Source: an uncultured Arachnia sp. (GTDB lineage Bacteria > Actinomycetota > Actinomycetes > Propionibacteriales > Propionibacteriaceae). From it: DNA of 64,000 nucleotides. The notes below the pieces were generated by a model. The model did no database searches. It saw only the letters and a program-made list of their open reading frames with translations, and was not told the origin of the DNA. Positions 45,403-53,835 of the stretch are shown piece after piece. The DNA lies in NCBI GenBank assembly GCA_947499145.1, contig CANMNB010000004.1, forward strand, positions 186,001 to 250,000, in the 5' to 3' direction. The number at the start of each line of letters is the position of its first letter. Positions within the stretch are counted from its first letter, which is position 1. Position numbers and translations under genes: made by a program.

Positions 45403-48321
45403 TCAGTGGGTGGCGAGCAGCTCGGCGAGGGACATGGAGTCCCGGCCGGCGAGGGACTTCAGCTGCGTCTGGCAGGAGAACCCGTCGGCCAACACGATGG
45501 CGTCGGGGCCGGCGTCGGCGACGGCCGGGCCAAGATCGTGTTCGAACACCTTCACCGAGACCTCGTGGTGACCGCGCTCGACGCCGAAGTTGCCGGCCAG
45601 TCCGCAGCATCCGCCCACTCGGACGATGTCCGCGCCCGTCGATTCGAGGATGGCGGCGTCGGCCTGCCACCCGATCACCGACGCGTGGTGGCAGTGCGGC
45701 TGGGCAACGATGGTGTGGCCCGAGAGGTCTGGGGCGCGGAAGTCCGGGTCGGCGGAGAGGAACTCCGCCAGCGTGAGCACCTTGCCGTGCAGCGACCGGA
45801 CCTCCGGGCTCTCGGGCAGCAACTCCTGGGCATCCCCGCGCCACACGGCGGTGCACGAGGGCTCGACGCCAACGATCGGCACCCCTCGCTCCGCGAAGGG
45901 CCCCAGCGCCGTCGCGGACCGTGCCAGTTCACGGCGCGCCCCGTCGAGCTGTCCGGTGGAGATCCACGTCAGGCCGCAGCATGCCGTCTGTTCGAGAACC
46001 CGGGGCTGGTAGCCGAGGCGCACCAGTACTTGGACCACGGCCGCGAAGTTGTTGGTCTCGAAGCAGTCCGAGAAGGAGTCGACCCACACCAGTACTTCGC
46101 CCTTGTCGCCGACGTCGCCGGTGCGGCCGCTCGGCGCAGGGTCGGTGTCGAGCCCGTGGGGACGGTCCCCGGAACGGGCCCCCTCCGGCTGGCCGGGCCT
46201 GTCCTGATCGAGCACGGGCCGCTCCCTGGCCGCCCCGGCGTCCAGGGCAAGGGCTCGCAGACGGCGTCGGGCCGCTCGATTGGCGAAGCGGGGGATGTCC
46301 CGGCGGGCGTCGACGCCAGCACCCCAGCGCAGGGCTCGCCCCAACCCCGGGGCGCCACCCACCACGTTGACGAGACTCCCGAGCCCCGGAACGGAAGTGA
46401 TCAAGCGACCCCAGCGGGGCAGCCAGCCGAGCGCGTAGTGGTTCCGGGGGCGAATGCGACCCTTGTAGCTCTCGTGGATGACGCGGGCCTTGTAGGCGGC
46501 CATGTCGACGCCCGTGGGGCAGTCGCGCGCGCAGCCCTTGCAGGACAAGCAGAGGTCCAACGCCGCATGGACCTCGGGACTACGCCAGCCGTCCGTGACG
46601 AGGGATCCGTTGATCATCTCCTGCAGCACCCGGGAGCGGCCGCGGGTGGAGTCCTTCTCATCCCCGGTGGCCTGGTAGCTGGGGCACATCACGCCGCCGC
46701 CGGCGGTGTTATCGGCGATGCACTTGCCGACCCCACTGCACTGGTGCACCTGCCGCACGAAGTCCGGGTCGGCCGTGTTCAGCGGCGACGCCGTGGCCGC
46801 GACCATGCGCACCTGCGCCTCGACCGGGTCCGGGTCCACGAGGACACCCGGGTTGAGGAGGTTGTCCGGGTCGAAGAGGTGTTTGACGGCTCCGAAGAGC
46901 GCGAGGGCCTCGGGCGTGTACATGTGGCCGAGCAATTCGGAGCGGGCGCGTCCGTCACCGTGCTCGCCCGACATCGAGCCGCCGAACCGCGCCACCAGCC
47001 GTGCCGCGTCGACGACGAACGCCCGGTACCGTTCGGCGCCGTCGTCCAGGTGGAAGGGGAAGTCGATGCGCGCATGGACGCAGCCGTCGCCGAAGTGGCC
47101 GTAGGGGAGGGCCTGCATCCCGTGCTGGGTCAGGAGCTGGTCGAACTCACGGAGGTAGTCACCCAGGTGCTCCGGGGGAACTGCGGCGTCCTCCCAGCCA
47201 GGGTAGGCCGGATTGTTGAGGCTGACACCCGCCAAGCCGGCGCCGTCGGCCCGCACCTGCCACAGAGCTGCGGCACGCTTCGGGTCGTCGACGATCCAGC
47301 CGTCGACGGACCGCGCCGCAGCCAGCAGGGCCTGCGCCCGGGAGCGGACCTCGTCGGGGTCGTCGCCGGCGAGCTCGATGAACATCCACCCGTCCCCGGC
47401 GGGGAGCTCACCCACGGATTCCGGGCCCCGGGTGCGGAGCACGACGTCGACGATGCGCCGGTCGAGTCCCTCGCAGGCGACCGGCGAGAACCTCAGCAGA
47501 CCGGCGATGTCGTCGCCGGCGTCGGGCATGGTGGGGTACCCGAGGGCCACCATCAGCCGGTGTCGGGGATCCGCCGCGAGCCGCACCGTGGCCCGGGTGA
47601 TGAATCCCAGGGTGCCCTCGGTGCCGGCGAAGAACCGGGCGACGTCGAAGCCGTTCTCGGGCAGCAGGTGCTCGAGCGAGTACCCGGACACCTGGCGAGA
47701 GAACCGCCCGAACTGGGTGCGGATGGTGCCCAGGTTGGCCGCCACCAGGTCCCGGAGCCCGGCGATCTCGTCGCGGCCGAGGACCACCAGGTCGCCGGTC
47801 CCCGTGATGACTTCGAGTTCCACGACGTTGTCGCTCATGCGTCCGTAGCCGAGGGCGCGGGGGCCACAGGCGTTGTTGCCGATCATGCCGCCGACGGTGC
47901 AACGCGAGGAGGTCGACGGGTCGGGACCGAGCCGGAGTCCGTGGGGCCGGGCGGCGACCTGCAGCGCCTCCTGGACCACTCCCGGGTCGATCTCGGCGGT
48001 GCGGGCCGCCGGGTCGATGGAGTGGATCCGGTTGAGGTGACGCCCGACGTCGACCACCAGCCCGGGGCCGACCGCGTTGCCCGCGCACGAGGTGCCGGCT
48101 CCACGGGCGGTGAGGGGGATGCCGAGGCACAGTGCGGCGCGGACCACGGCAATCAGCTCGTCGCGGGTGCGGGGCGTCGCAACGGCGAGTGGCGGTATTC
48201 GGTAGAGGGAAGCGTCGGTGGAGTAGAGCGCGCGGGCGAGTGTGCTGTCGTCGACCACATCGGCCGCGTCGCCGAGTTCAGCGCGGAGGCGAGCGGTCGG
48301 GTCGACGAGGGCGACGGGCAT
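45403..48321 (-). CDS. FAD-linked oxidase / Fe-S oxidoreductase (D-2-hydroxyacid dehydrogenase type)
   Basis: This 972-residue fusion has a PCMH FAD-binding domain (TARGAGTSCAGNAVGPG, about 71-87), an FAD-oxidase C domain, and two ferredoxin-like clusters near residues 525-600 (CSGVGKC; CLSCKGCARDCPTG). Two cysteine-rich CCG domains follow (TACCGLTW; GGCCGLAGNFG near 900). The layout matches YdiJ/D-2-hydroxyglutarate or D-lactate dehydrogenases that pass electrons to the respiratory chain. It starts 5 bp after the MarR stop, so the two form an operon, and the regulator probably responds to the substrate. Confidence 0.91.
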   Translation of the reverse strand: MPVALVDPTARLRAELGDAADVVDDSTLARALYSTDASLYRIPPLAVATPRTRDELIAVVRAALCLGIPLTARGAGTSCAGNAVGPGLVVDVGRHLNRIHSIDPAARTAEIDPGVVQEALQVAARPHGLRLGPDPSTSSRCTVGGMIGNNACGPRALGYGRMSDNVVELEVITGTGDLVVLGRDEIAGLRDLVAANLGTIRTQFGRFSRQVSGYSLEHLLPENGFDVARFFAGTEGTLGFITRATVRLAADPRHRLMVALGYPTMPDAGDDIAGLLRFSPVACEGLDRRIVDVVLRTRGPESVGELPAGDGWMFIELAGDDPDEVRSRAQALLAAARSVDGWIVDDPKRAAALWQVRADGAGLAGVSLNNPAYPGWEDAAVPPEHLGDYLREFDQLLTQHGMQALPYGHFGDGCVHARIDFPFHLDDGAERYRAFVVDAARLVARFGGSMSGEHGDGRARSELLGHMYTPEALALFGAVKHLFDPDNLLNPGVLVDPDPVEAQVRMVAATASPLNTADPDFVRQVHQCSGVGKCIADNTAGGGVMCPSYQATGDEKDSTRGRSRVLQEMINGSLVTDGWRSPEVHAALDLCLSCKGCARDCPTGVDMAAYKARVIHESYKGRIRPRNHYALGWLPRWGRLITSVPGLGSLVNVVGGAPGLGRALRWGAGVDARRDIPRFANRAARRRLRALALDAGAARERPVLDQDRPGQPEGARSGDRPHGLDTDPAPSGRTGDVGDKGEVLVWVDSFSDCFETNNFAAVVQVLVRLGYQPRVLEQTACCGLTWISTGQLDGARRELARSATALGPFAERGVPIVGVEPSCTAVWRGDAQELLPESPEVRSLHGKVLTLAEFLSADPDFRAPDLSGHTIVAQPHCHHASVIGWQADAAILESTGADIVRVGGCCGLAGNFGVERGHHEVSVKVFEHDLGPAVADAGPDAIVLADGFSCQTQLKSLAGRDSMSLAELLATH

Positions 48322-48326
48322 GGGCC

Positions 48327-48785
48327 CTAGTCTGCCACCGCCAGGACGGCCTGCATGGCGCGGCCCAGCGCGCGGAAGTCCTCGGGCTCAATGGCGTCGA
48401 CGAGGATGCGGCGCACTCCCTCGACGTGGTGGGGCGCCGTGCGCTCGAGGAGGGCGAAGCCGTCGTCCGTCAGGTGGGCCCACACGCCGCGACCGTCGGC
48501 CTGGCAGGTCAGGCGTTCGACGGCGCCGCGCGTCTCCATGCGGCTGACGGTGTGGGTGAGACGCGAGCGCGACTGGTGGACGGCCTCGGCGAGCTCGCTC
48601 ATGCGCAACTGGCGCCCGGGGGCCTCCGACAGCGCGACGAGAATCTCGTACTCGGCGAGGTCGAGGCCGAAGGACCTGAGGTCGGCGTCGAGGTATTGTT
48701 CGATGCGCGCGCTCGCGTGGAGCCAGGCCCGCCAGACCTGCTGCTGCTCCTGGCTGAGCCAGCGCGGGTTCTCGATCGTCTCCAT
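48327..48785 (-). CDS. MarR-family transcriptional regulator
   Basis: The 152-residue winged-helix protein shows LAEYEILVALSEAPGRQLRM, a recognition region SELAEAVHQSRSRLTHTVSR, and the wing ERLTCQADGRGVWAHLTDDG, all typical of MarR. ATG 48785 follows TAGGCT by 6 nt (leaderless). It is divergent from the acyl-CoA ligase gene and co-directional with the dehydrogenase, so it may control either from the 114-bp intergenic region. Confidence 0.92.
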   Translation of the reverse strand: METIENPRWLSQEQQQVWRAWLHASARIEQYLDADLRSFGLDLAEYEILVALSEAPGRQLRMSELAEAVHQSRSRLTHTVSRMETRGAVERLTCQADGRGVWAHLTDDGFALLERTAPHHVEGVRRILVDAIEPEDFRALGRAMQAVLAVAD

Positions 48786-48791
48786 GGGCCC

Positions 48792-48797
48792 AGCCTA
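48792..48797 (-). promoter_or_regulatory. -10 element, leaderless start of marR-like gene
   Basis: TAGGCT on the minus strand, 6 nt before ATG 48785. The AT-rich tract just beyond it (48798-48834) is the best candidate operator region. Confidence 0.5.
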
Positions 48798-48865
48798 CCA
48801 AATGATTGAAGCTTGGACTATTTTTGAAATCGGTCTCCGCCCTCCCGCGCGCCCTCATCTTTGGA

Positions 48866-48871
48866 TAGTCT
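48866..48871 (+). promoter_or_regulatory. -10 element of acyl-CoA ligase gene
   Basis: TAGTCT gives a leader of about 22 nt carrying GGAAGGA before ATG 48900. Confidence 0.4.
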
Positions 48872-48899
48872 CCGGTGCAACCCGGAAGGACACCACGCG

Positions 48900-50729
48900 A
48901 TGAGTCTGCAGAACGAACTGCTCAGCTTTGCCAATTCCGTCGGAGACATGTTCCGCAAGCGCGTAGAACAGACCCCGAACTCCGTCGCCTTCATGGACCC
49001 CGATCGGGCTCCCGAAGGTCCCAACACCTGGACCTCCTACACCTGGGCCGAGACCAAGGAGATCGTCGACGACCTCGCCGCGGGCCTCCTCGCGCGCGGA
49101 CTCGAGTACGAGCAGCGCGTCGGGATCATCTCGAGCACGCGCCTGGAGTGGATCCTCCTGGACCTTGCCATCGGCTGCGCAGCCGGCGCGACGACGACCG
49201 TCTACCCGAACACCAACGTGGGCGACGTCCACTACATCCTCAACGATTCCGACTGCAAGGTCGTCATCGTCGAGAACGCGGAGCAACTGGCCAAGGTGGC
49301 CGAGGGCAGTGACCTCGCCGACCATGTCCACACGCTCGTGGTCCTGGACACCGACGGCGTGGAGCTCGACGATCGCGTCATCAGCTACGAGCAGCTCAAG
49401 GACGCTGGGCGCGCCCACTTGGCCGCGCATCCCGATGCCGTGGACCAGGCTGTGGCCAGTACCCACCACGACACACTGTCCACGCTCATCTACACCTCTG
49501 GCACCACAGGCCAGCCCAAGGGGGTGAAGCTGCTTCACGCGTCCTGGGTCTACGAGGGTGCCGCGACGAAGCACTGGGACCTCATCGATCACGAGGACGT
49601 CCAGTACCTCTGGTTGCCGCTCAGCCACGTCTTCGGCAAGGCACTCATCGCCGTCCAGCTCGCCTACGGTTTCGCCTCGGCAGTCGACGGACGGCTCGAC
49701 CGCATCGTCGCCGGTTTGGGTGAGGTGCGCCCCACGTTCATGTGCGGTGCTCCGCGCATCTTCGAGAAGGTCCGCGTCGCGGTCCTCACCGGCAGCACCG
49801 GACTCAAGGCCAAGATCGCCCGGTGGGGCTTCGGGGTCGGTGCTCGTTCCCGCAGCTACCGCCACGAGGGCCGCGAGATGCCCAAGGCGCTGGCGCTGCA
49901 GTACAAGGTCGCGGACAAGCTGGTCTTCAGCAAGCTCAAGGACAAGCTGGGCGGCCGCATCAAGTTCATGATCTCGGGGGCGGCCAAGCTCTCCCCGCAG
50001 ATCCAGGAATGGTTCTACTCCGCCGGCATCCTCATCGTCGAGGGCTATGGCGCTACCGAGACCAGCGCTGTGGCCTTCCTCAACCTGCCCACGGAACCTC
50101 GGTTCGGGACGGTCGGCAAGGTGCTGCCCGGGATCGAGACCAAGCTCGCGGACGATGGCGAGGTCCTGCTCCGTGGCCCGATCATCACCCCGGGCTACCA
50201 CAACCTCCCCGAGCTCACCGATGAGGTGCTGGTCGACGGGTGGTACCACACCGGCGACATCGGCGTCTTCGACGACGAGGGCAACCTCACCATCACCGAC
50301 CGCAAGAAGGACCTCTTCAAGACCTCCGGCGGCAAGTTCATCGCGCCGCAGAAGGTGGAGGGCGCCATCACCGCCAACATCCCCTACGTGTCCCAGGCGG
50401 TCGCCGTCGGGGACGGGGAGAAGTACTGCTCGGCCCTGCTCGTGATGGAACCGGCTCTGTTGCAGAGGTGGGCGGACAAGCGCCAGCTCGGCCACTTGAG
50501 CTACGAGGAGCTGACGCAGCTGCCGGAGATCCGGGAGTCAGTGGAGCGCCAGATGGCGAAGGTCAACGCCCGCCTGGAGCGCTGGGAGACCGTGAAGCGG
50601 TTCGCGATCCTCGACCACGAGCTGACCGTGGAGAATGAGGGCGTGACGCCCAACATGAAGATTCGGCGCTCGCTCGTGAAGGACAAGTACGCGGACATCG
50701 TCGAATCCCTCTACGACCGCGAGGACTGA
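48900..50729 (+). CDS. Long-chain fatty acid-CoA ligase (FadD15-like)
   Basis: The 609-residue AMP-forming enzyme activates fatty acids to acyl-CoA. It has the P-loop IYTSGTTGQPKG near residue 200, YGATETSA near 385, HTGDIGVFD near 450 and the hinge DRKKDLFKTSGGKFIAP. The catalytic lysine lies in the C-terminal MKIRRS region. Its length and YTWAET start fit the actinobacterial FadD15 group. The thioesterase gene starts 1 bp after its stop. Confidence 0.93.
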   Translation: MSLQNELLSFANSVGDMFRKRVEQTPNSVAFMDPDRAPEGPNTWTSYTWAETKEIVDDLAAGLLARGLEYEQRVGIISSTRLEWILLDLAIGCAAGATTTVYPNTNVGDVHYILNDSDCKVVIVENAEQLAKVAEGSDLADHVHTLVVLDTDGVELDDRVISYEQLKDAGRAHLAAHPDAVDQAVASTHHDTLSTLIYTSGTTGQPKGVKLLHASWVYEGAATKHWDLIDHEDVQYLWLPLSHVFGKALIAVQLAYGFASAVDGRLDRIVAGLGEVRPTFMCGAPRIFEKVRVAVLTGSTGLKAKIARWGFGVGARSRSYRHEGREMPKALALQYKVADKLVFSKLKDKLGGRIKFMISGAAKLSPQIQEWFYSAGILIVEGYGATETSAVAFLNLPTEPRFGTVGKVLPGIETKLADDGEVLLRGPIITPGYHNLPELTDEVLVDGWYHTGDIGVFDDEGNLTITDRKKDLFKTSGGKFIAPQKVEGAITANIPYVSQAVAVGDGEKYCSALLVMEPALLQRWADKRQLGHLSYEELTQLPEIRESVERQMAKVNARLERWETVKRFAILDHELTVENEGVTPNMKIRRSLVKDKYADIVESLYDRED

Positions 50730-50730
50730 C

Positions 50731-51585
50731 GTGTTCGAGGTCCGCATCCCGCTGCGGTGGTCGGACCTCGACGCGCAGGGCCACGTCAACAACGCCCTGC
50801 TGGTGGACTACCTGCAGGAGGCGCGCGTCGCCTTCCTGCGGGGTGGTCCGGCGTCGCGGTTGCTGGACGACGGCGTGGTCGTCGTGCGCCACCAGGTCGA
50901 GTACCGAGCCTCCACCGACTACTCGACCGGTAACGACCACGTCGACGTGTCGCTCGGCGTCACCCGGGTGGGTGGGGCTCGATTCGAGATCGGGTACGAG
51001 GTCACCCAGCAGGGACGGACCGTGGCCAGGGCCCGCACCGTGCTGTGCCCGTTCGACTTCACGGCCCAGCAACCCGTCCGTCTCGACACCGTCACGCGCG
51101 GATTCCTCGAGGAGCACCGACTCGAGGGCGAGGATTTCTCCGAGCTCGCGGCCCCGGCGCTGAACGGGGGTGGAACGCCGACCCCCGTGGTGGTGCGCTG
51201 GTCTGACCTCGACGCCTACGGCCACGTGAACAACGCCCAGGTCTACGACTACATCCAGCAGGGTCGGGTGGAGGCCACCACACGCTGGGACCCCACCATG
51301 GCCCGCGCCGGGGCGGCCGACTCCGAGCACCTGTGGCTGGTGGCACGACAGGACGTCGACTACCTCGCGCAGATCCCCCACCGGCTGGAGCCGTATGTGA
51401 TCTCGACGGCGCCCGTGAAGCTGGGCTCCACCTCGATGGTCCTCGCCTCCGAGATCGTCGATGCCTCGTCGGGCACCGTGCACGCCAGGGGCCGCACCGT
51501 CCTGGTGTGCGCCGACCTCTCGATGCGGCCTACGGCGCTGCCGGAGTCGGTGCGGCAGCGAGTGAGTCCGTTCGTGGTTCGTTGA
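50731..51585 (+). CDS. Tandem hotdog acyl-CoA thioesterase
   Basis: The 284-residue protein holds two 4HBT hotdog domains with near-identical active-site stretches: RWSDLDAQGHVNN at 9-21 and RWSDLDAYGHVNN from about 157. Each contains the catalytic Asp and the HVNN motif. It hydrolyses acyl-CoA, opposing the ligase whose gene directly precedes it, possibly to adjust acyl-CoA pools. The GTG start is 1 bp after the ligase stop. Its 3' end overlaps the convergent membrane gene by 56 bp. Confidence 0.87.
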   Translation: MFEVRIPLRWSDLDAQGHVNNALLVDYLQEARVAFLRGGPASRLLDDGVVVVRHQVEYRASTDYSTGNDHVDVSLGVTRVGGARFEIGYEVTQQGRTVARARTVLCPFDFTAQQPVRLDTVTRGFLEEHRLEGEDFSELAAPALNGGGTPTPVVVRWSDLDAYGHVNNAQVYDYIQQGRVEATTRWDPTMARAGAADSEHLWLVARQDVDYLAQIPHRLEPYVISTAPVKLGSTSMVLASEIVDASSGTVHARGRTVLVCADLSMRPTALPESVRQRVSPFVVR

Positions 51586-52288
51586 TCTCGGGGTTTCTGG
51601 CGAGCAGCGCCTCGAGCGTCCTTCCGCGTACGGTCCACGCGGTGGCATAGGCCCAGATGGCGACGGTCTCGATCCAGAAGATGGGTTTGTAGTGGCCGAG
51701 CGCGAAGATGGTCTCGGGTGGCAGGTACTTCCACACCACGATGCTCAGCACCGCGAGCAGGATGATCGTGCCGCAGGCGCGGTAGAGCCAGATGCGGGCT
51801 CTCTGGCGGGGGCCGGGAATGGCACTGCGGGGCAGCAGGACCAGGCTGAACAGGGCAAGCGAGACGAAGAAGACCACCGCGGCGATGGCATGGACGACAT
51901 CGGCAGCTTCCGACCCGATCATGCACTGGACCAAGGTGCACCGGTCGTCCTGCCGGGGACGCAGTGGGGAGAAGGCGATGACCACGGCCGCCACACCGGC
52001 GACCTTTCCCGTTCGGCGGTCCGCCACGAGGTCGTCGGAACGGTGGCTGAAACCCCGATAGCTCCACAGGAACACGGCCATCGCGCAAAGCGTGCCGACC
52101 AGCAGGTCGCGCACCGGCGTGTAGTAGTACTCGGAGAGGCTGCCGCGGATCGACGACCCGGTCAGCAGGCTCCAGACCAGGAGGGAGGCCGGCAGGAAGA
52201 ACCCGAGCCAGCCGATGACCCGGCCGTTGGTGAGGAAGGACGCCACGAGCTGGTGGCTCGCGTGCGTGTCCCTGGTGGTTCGGCTCAT
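51530..52288 (-). CDS. DUF998-like multi-pass membrane protein
   Basis: The 252-residue protein has six hydrophobic segments and the stretch GSLSEYYYTPVRDLLVG, similar to DUF998-type membrane proteins of unknown function. ATG 52288 precedes the charged N-terminus MSRTTRDTHASH. It is co-directional with the cytochrome maturation genes but separated from tlpA by 70 bp, so membership in that unit is uncertain. Confidence 0.62.
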   Translation of the reverse strand: MSRTTRDTHASHQLVASFLTNGRVIGWLGFFLPASLLVWSLLTGSSIRGSLSEYYYTPVRDLLVGTLCAMAVFLWSYRGFSHRSDDLVADRRTGKVAGVAAVVIAFSPLRPRQDDRCTLVQCMIGSEAADVVHAIAAVVFFVSLALFSLVLLPRSAIPGPRQRARIWLYRACGTIILLAVLSIVVWKYLPPETIFALGHYKPIFWIETVAIWAYATAWTVRGRTLEALLARNPEINEPRTDSLAAAPTPAAP

Positions 52289-52358
52289 CCTCTCCCCGAT
52301 CGCTTGCGAATCGGGATCATCCTGCCACAGCCGAAAGGTGCCCCGGATCGGGTGTGGA

Positions 52359-52955
52359 TCAGCCGAGCTCGGCCAGGATGCGATCCATCTGGCCGCGCGT
52401 GAGCACGCCGACGTGGCTCGAGTGGACCGTGCCGTCGGAGTTGATGAAGACGTGGCTGGGAACGGCCATGATCCGATACTCGCCGGAGATGGCGCCGTCG
52501 GGGTCCGCCACCTGGGGGTAGTCCATCCCCAGGCGCTTGGCGTAGGCGCCGACCGTGGCCAGGTCCTCACCCAAGTACACCGACGCCATCGTCACCGATC
52601 CGTCCGACGCCGACCAGGCGTCCTGGATGTCGGGCGCCTCGGCCCGGCAGGAGGAGCACCACGTGGCCACGAAGGAGAGCCAGACGGGCGCCCCTCGCTC
52701 CGCCGCCAGGTCGAAGGTCGAGCCATCGACGGTGGGTGCCTGGAAGGCGAAGGCGTCGGCGCCCGGCACCGGGGGTGGGGCTTCTCCGAAGGCGACGTCG
52801 ACGGCCGTGGCCTCGCCGGTGGTGGGCCGGCTCATCCACCAGGCACCCGCCAGCACGAGCGCGGTGACCACTGCCAGCACGAGGACGTTGCCCGCTCGCG
52901 AGTCCGCCAGGCGACGCTGTCCGGACTGTCGCACCCGAACGGCGGACTCAGGCAT
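52359..52955 (-). CDS. TlpA/ResA-like thiol-disulfide reductase
   Basis: The 198-residue protein is anchored by one N-terminal membrane segment (about 22-41) and has an external thioredoxin fold with C100xxC103 (ATWCSSCRAE) and a cis-Pro region (IMAVPSHVFIN). It likely reduces apocytochrome heme-binding cysteines for heme attachment, receiving electrons from CcdA. Its start overlaps ccsB by 8 bp. It is the last gene of the nrf-ccs unit. Confidence 0.89.
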   Translation of the reverse strand: MPESAVRVRQSGQRRLADSRAGNVLVLAVVTALVLAGAWWMSRPTTGEATAVDVAFGEAPPPVPGADAFAFQAPTVDGSTFDLAAERGAPVWLSFVATWCSSCRAEAPDIQDAWSASDGSVTMASVYLGEDLATVGAYAKRLGMDYPQVADPDGAISGEYRIMAVPSHVFINSDGTVHSSHVGVLTRGQMDRILAELG

Positions 52956-53835
52956 AGGAGTGCATCCCTCCGAACCAGTGGTTCCCGAGGAACGTGAACA
53001 CCACCGCCGCGAACCCGAGGATCAGCAGCCAGGCTGCGCGGTTGCCGCGCCAGCCGGCAATCACCCGAGCGTGCAGGTAGGCGCCATAGATCAGCCAGGT
53101 CACCAGCGCGGCGGTCTCCTTGGGGTCCCAGCTCCAGTAGCGGCCCCAGGCGATGTCCGCCCAGAGGGCGCCGAGGATGAGCATGAGCGTGAGCATGGGG
53201 AACGCCAGGACGATGGCGCGGTAGCCGACCTCCTCGAGGACCTCCGGCTTCGGGAGGTGCCGAATGTGGAGGCGAGGGTGCAGCAGGTACAGTACGGCGG
53301 CGGCGAAGGAGACCGCGGCGGCGCCGTAGGCGATCACGGCCGTGATGACGTGCAGGGTCAACAGCAGGCTGTTCTGCAGGGCCGGGATGAGGGGTGAGAC
53401 CTCCCGTTCGAGGTTGGATGCGTAGTAGAGCAGCGCGGCGGCAATGGGAAGCACCAGCAGCGCCAGACCGCGGATCTGGTAGCGGAACTCGAAGTAGACG
53501 TAGCACGCCAGTACCGCCCACGCGAAGGCCGTGGCGAACTCGAACTGGTTCGCGAAGGGCGCATGCCCGGTGACCAGGGAGCGGAGGACGAGGGCCACCG
53601 TCAGTGCGACCAGGGCGAGCTCGACGATCCTGTCAATGTACCAGCCCAGCCTCGAGGGGGCGGCTTCCTCAGGGCGGGCCCTCGAGGCAGACGTCCCGGC
53701 ACCGACGGTCACGGCCTCGCGCTCGACGGGCGTGCGCAGCCGGGTGCGGGTGGCCATCACGAGGACGGTGCCGACGAGTGCCAGCGTCACGAGGATGACG
53801 GCAGCGTTGTGGAGGTAGTTGGAGATATCAAGCAT
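52948..53835 (-). CDS. ccsB: Cytochrome c synthase subunit CcsB/CcsA
   Basis: This is the heme handling and ligation subunit of system II maturation. The 295-residue membrane protein has about eight segments and the WWD motif WGRYWSWDPKETAALVTWL near residue 225 that binds heme at the outer face, flanked by conserved His. It works with ResB to attach heme to CxxCH sites outside the membrane. It overlaps resB by 8 bp. Confidence 0.94.
   Translation of the reverse strand: MLDISNYLHNAAVILVTLALVGTVLVMATRTRLRTPVEREAVTVGAGTSASRARPEEAAPSRLGWYIDRIVELALVALTVALVLRSLVTGHAPFANQFEFATAFAWAVLACYVYFEFRYQIRGLALLVLPIAAALLYYASNLEREVSPLIPALQNSLLLTLHVITAVIAYGAAAVSFAAAVLYLLHPRLHIRHLPKPEVLEEVGYRAIVLAFPMLTLMLILGALWADIAWGRYWSWDPKETAALVTWLIYGAYLHARVIAGWRGNRAAWLLILGFAAVVFTFLGNHWFGGMHSYA

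Noticed and set aside
45388-48330. Plus-strand open frame of 980 codons opposite the FAD/Fe-S dehydrogenase
   Set aside because: It is a mirror frame produced by strong GC codon bias. It has no domain features, while the minus strand encodes clear FAD, Fe-S and CCG motifs.
48855-50495. Minus-strand open frame of 546 codons opposite the acyl-CoA ligase
   Set aside because: Antisense shadow; the plus strand carries all AMP-ligase motifs and a ribosome binding site.
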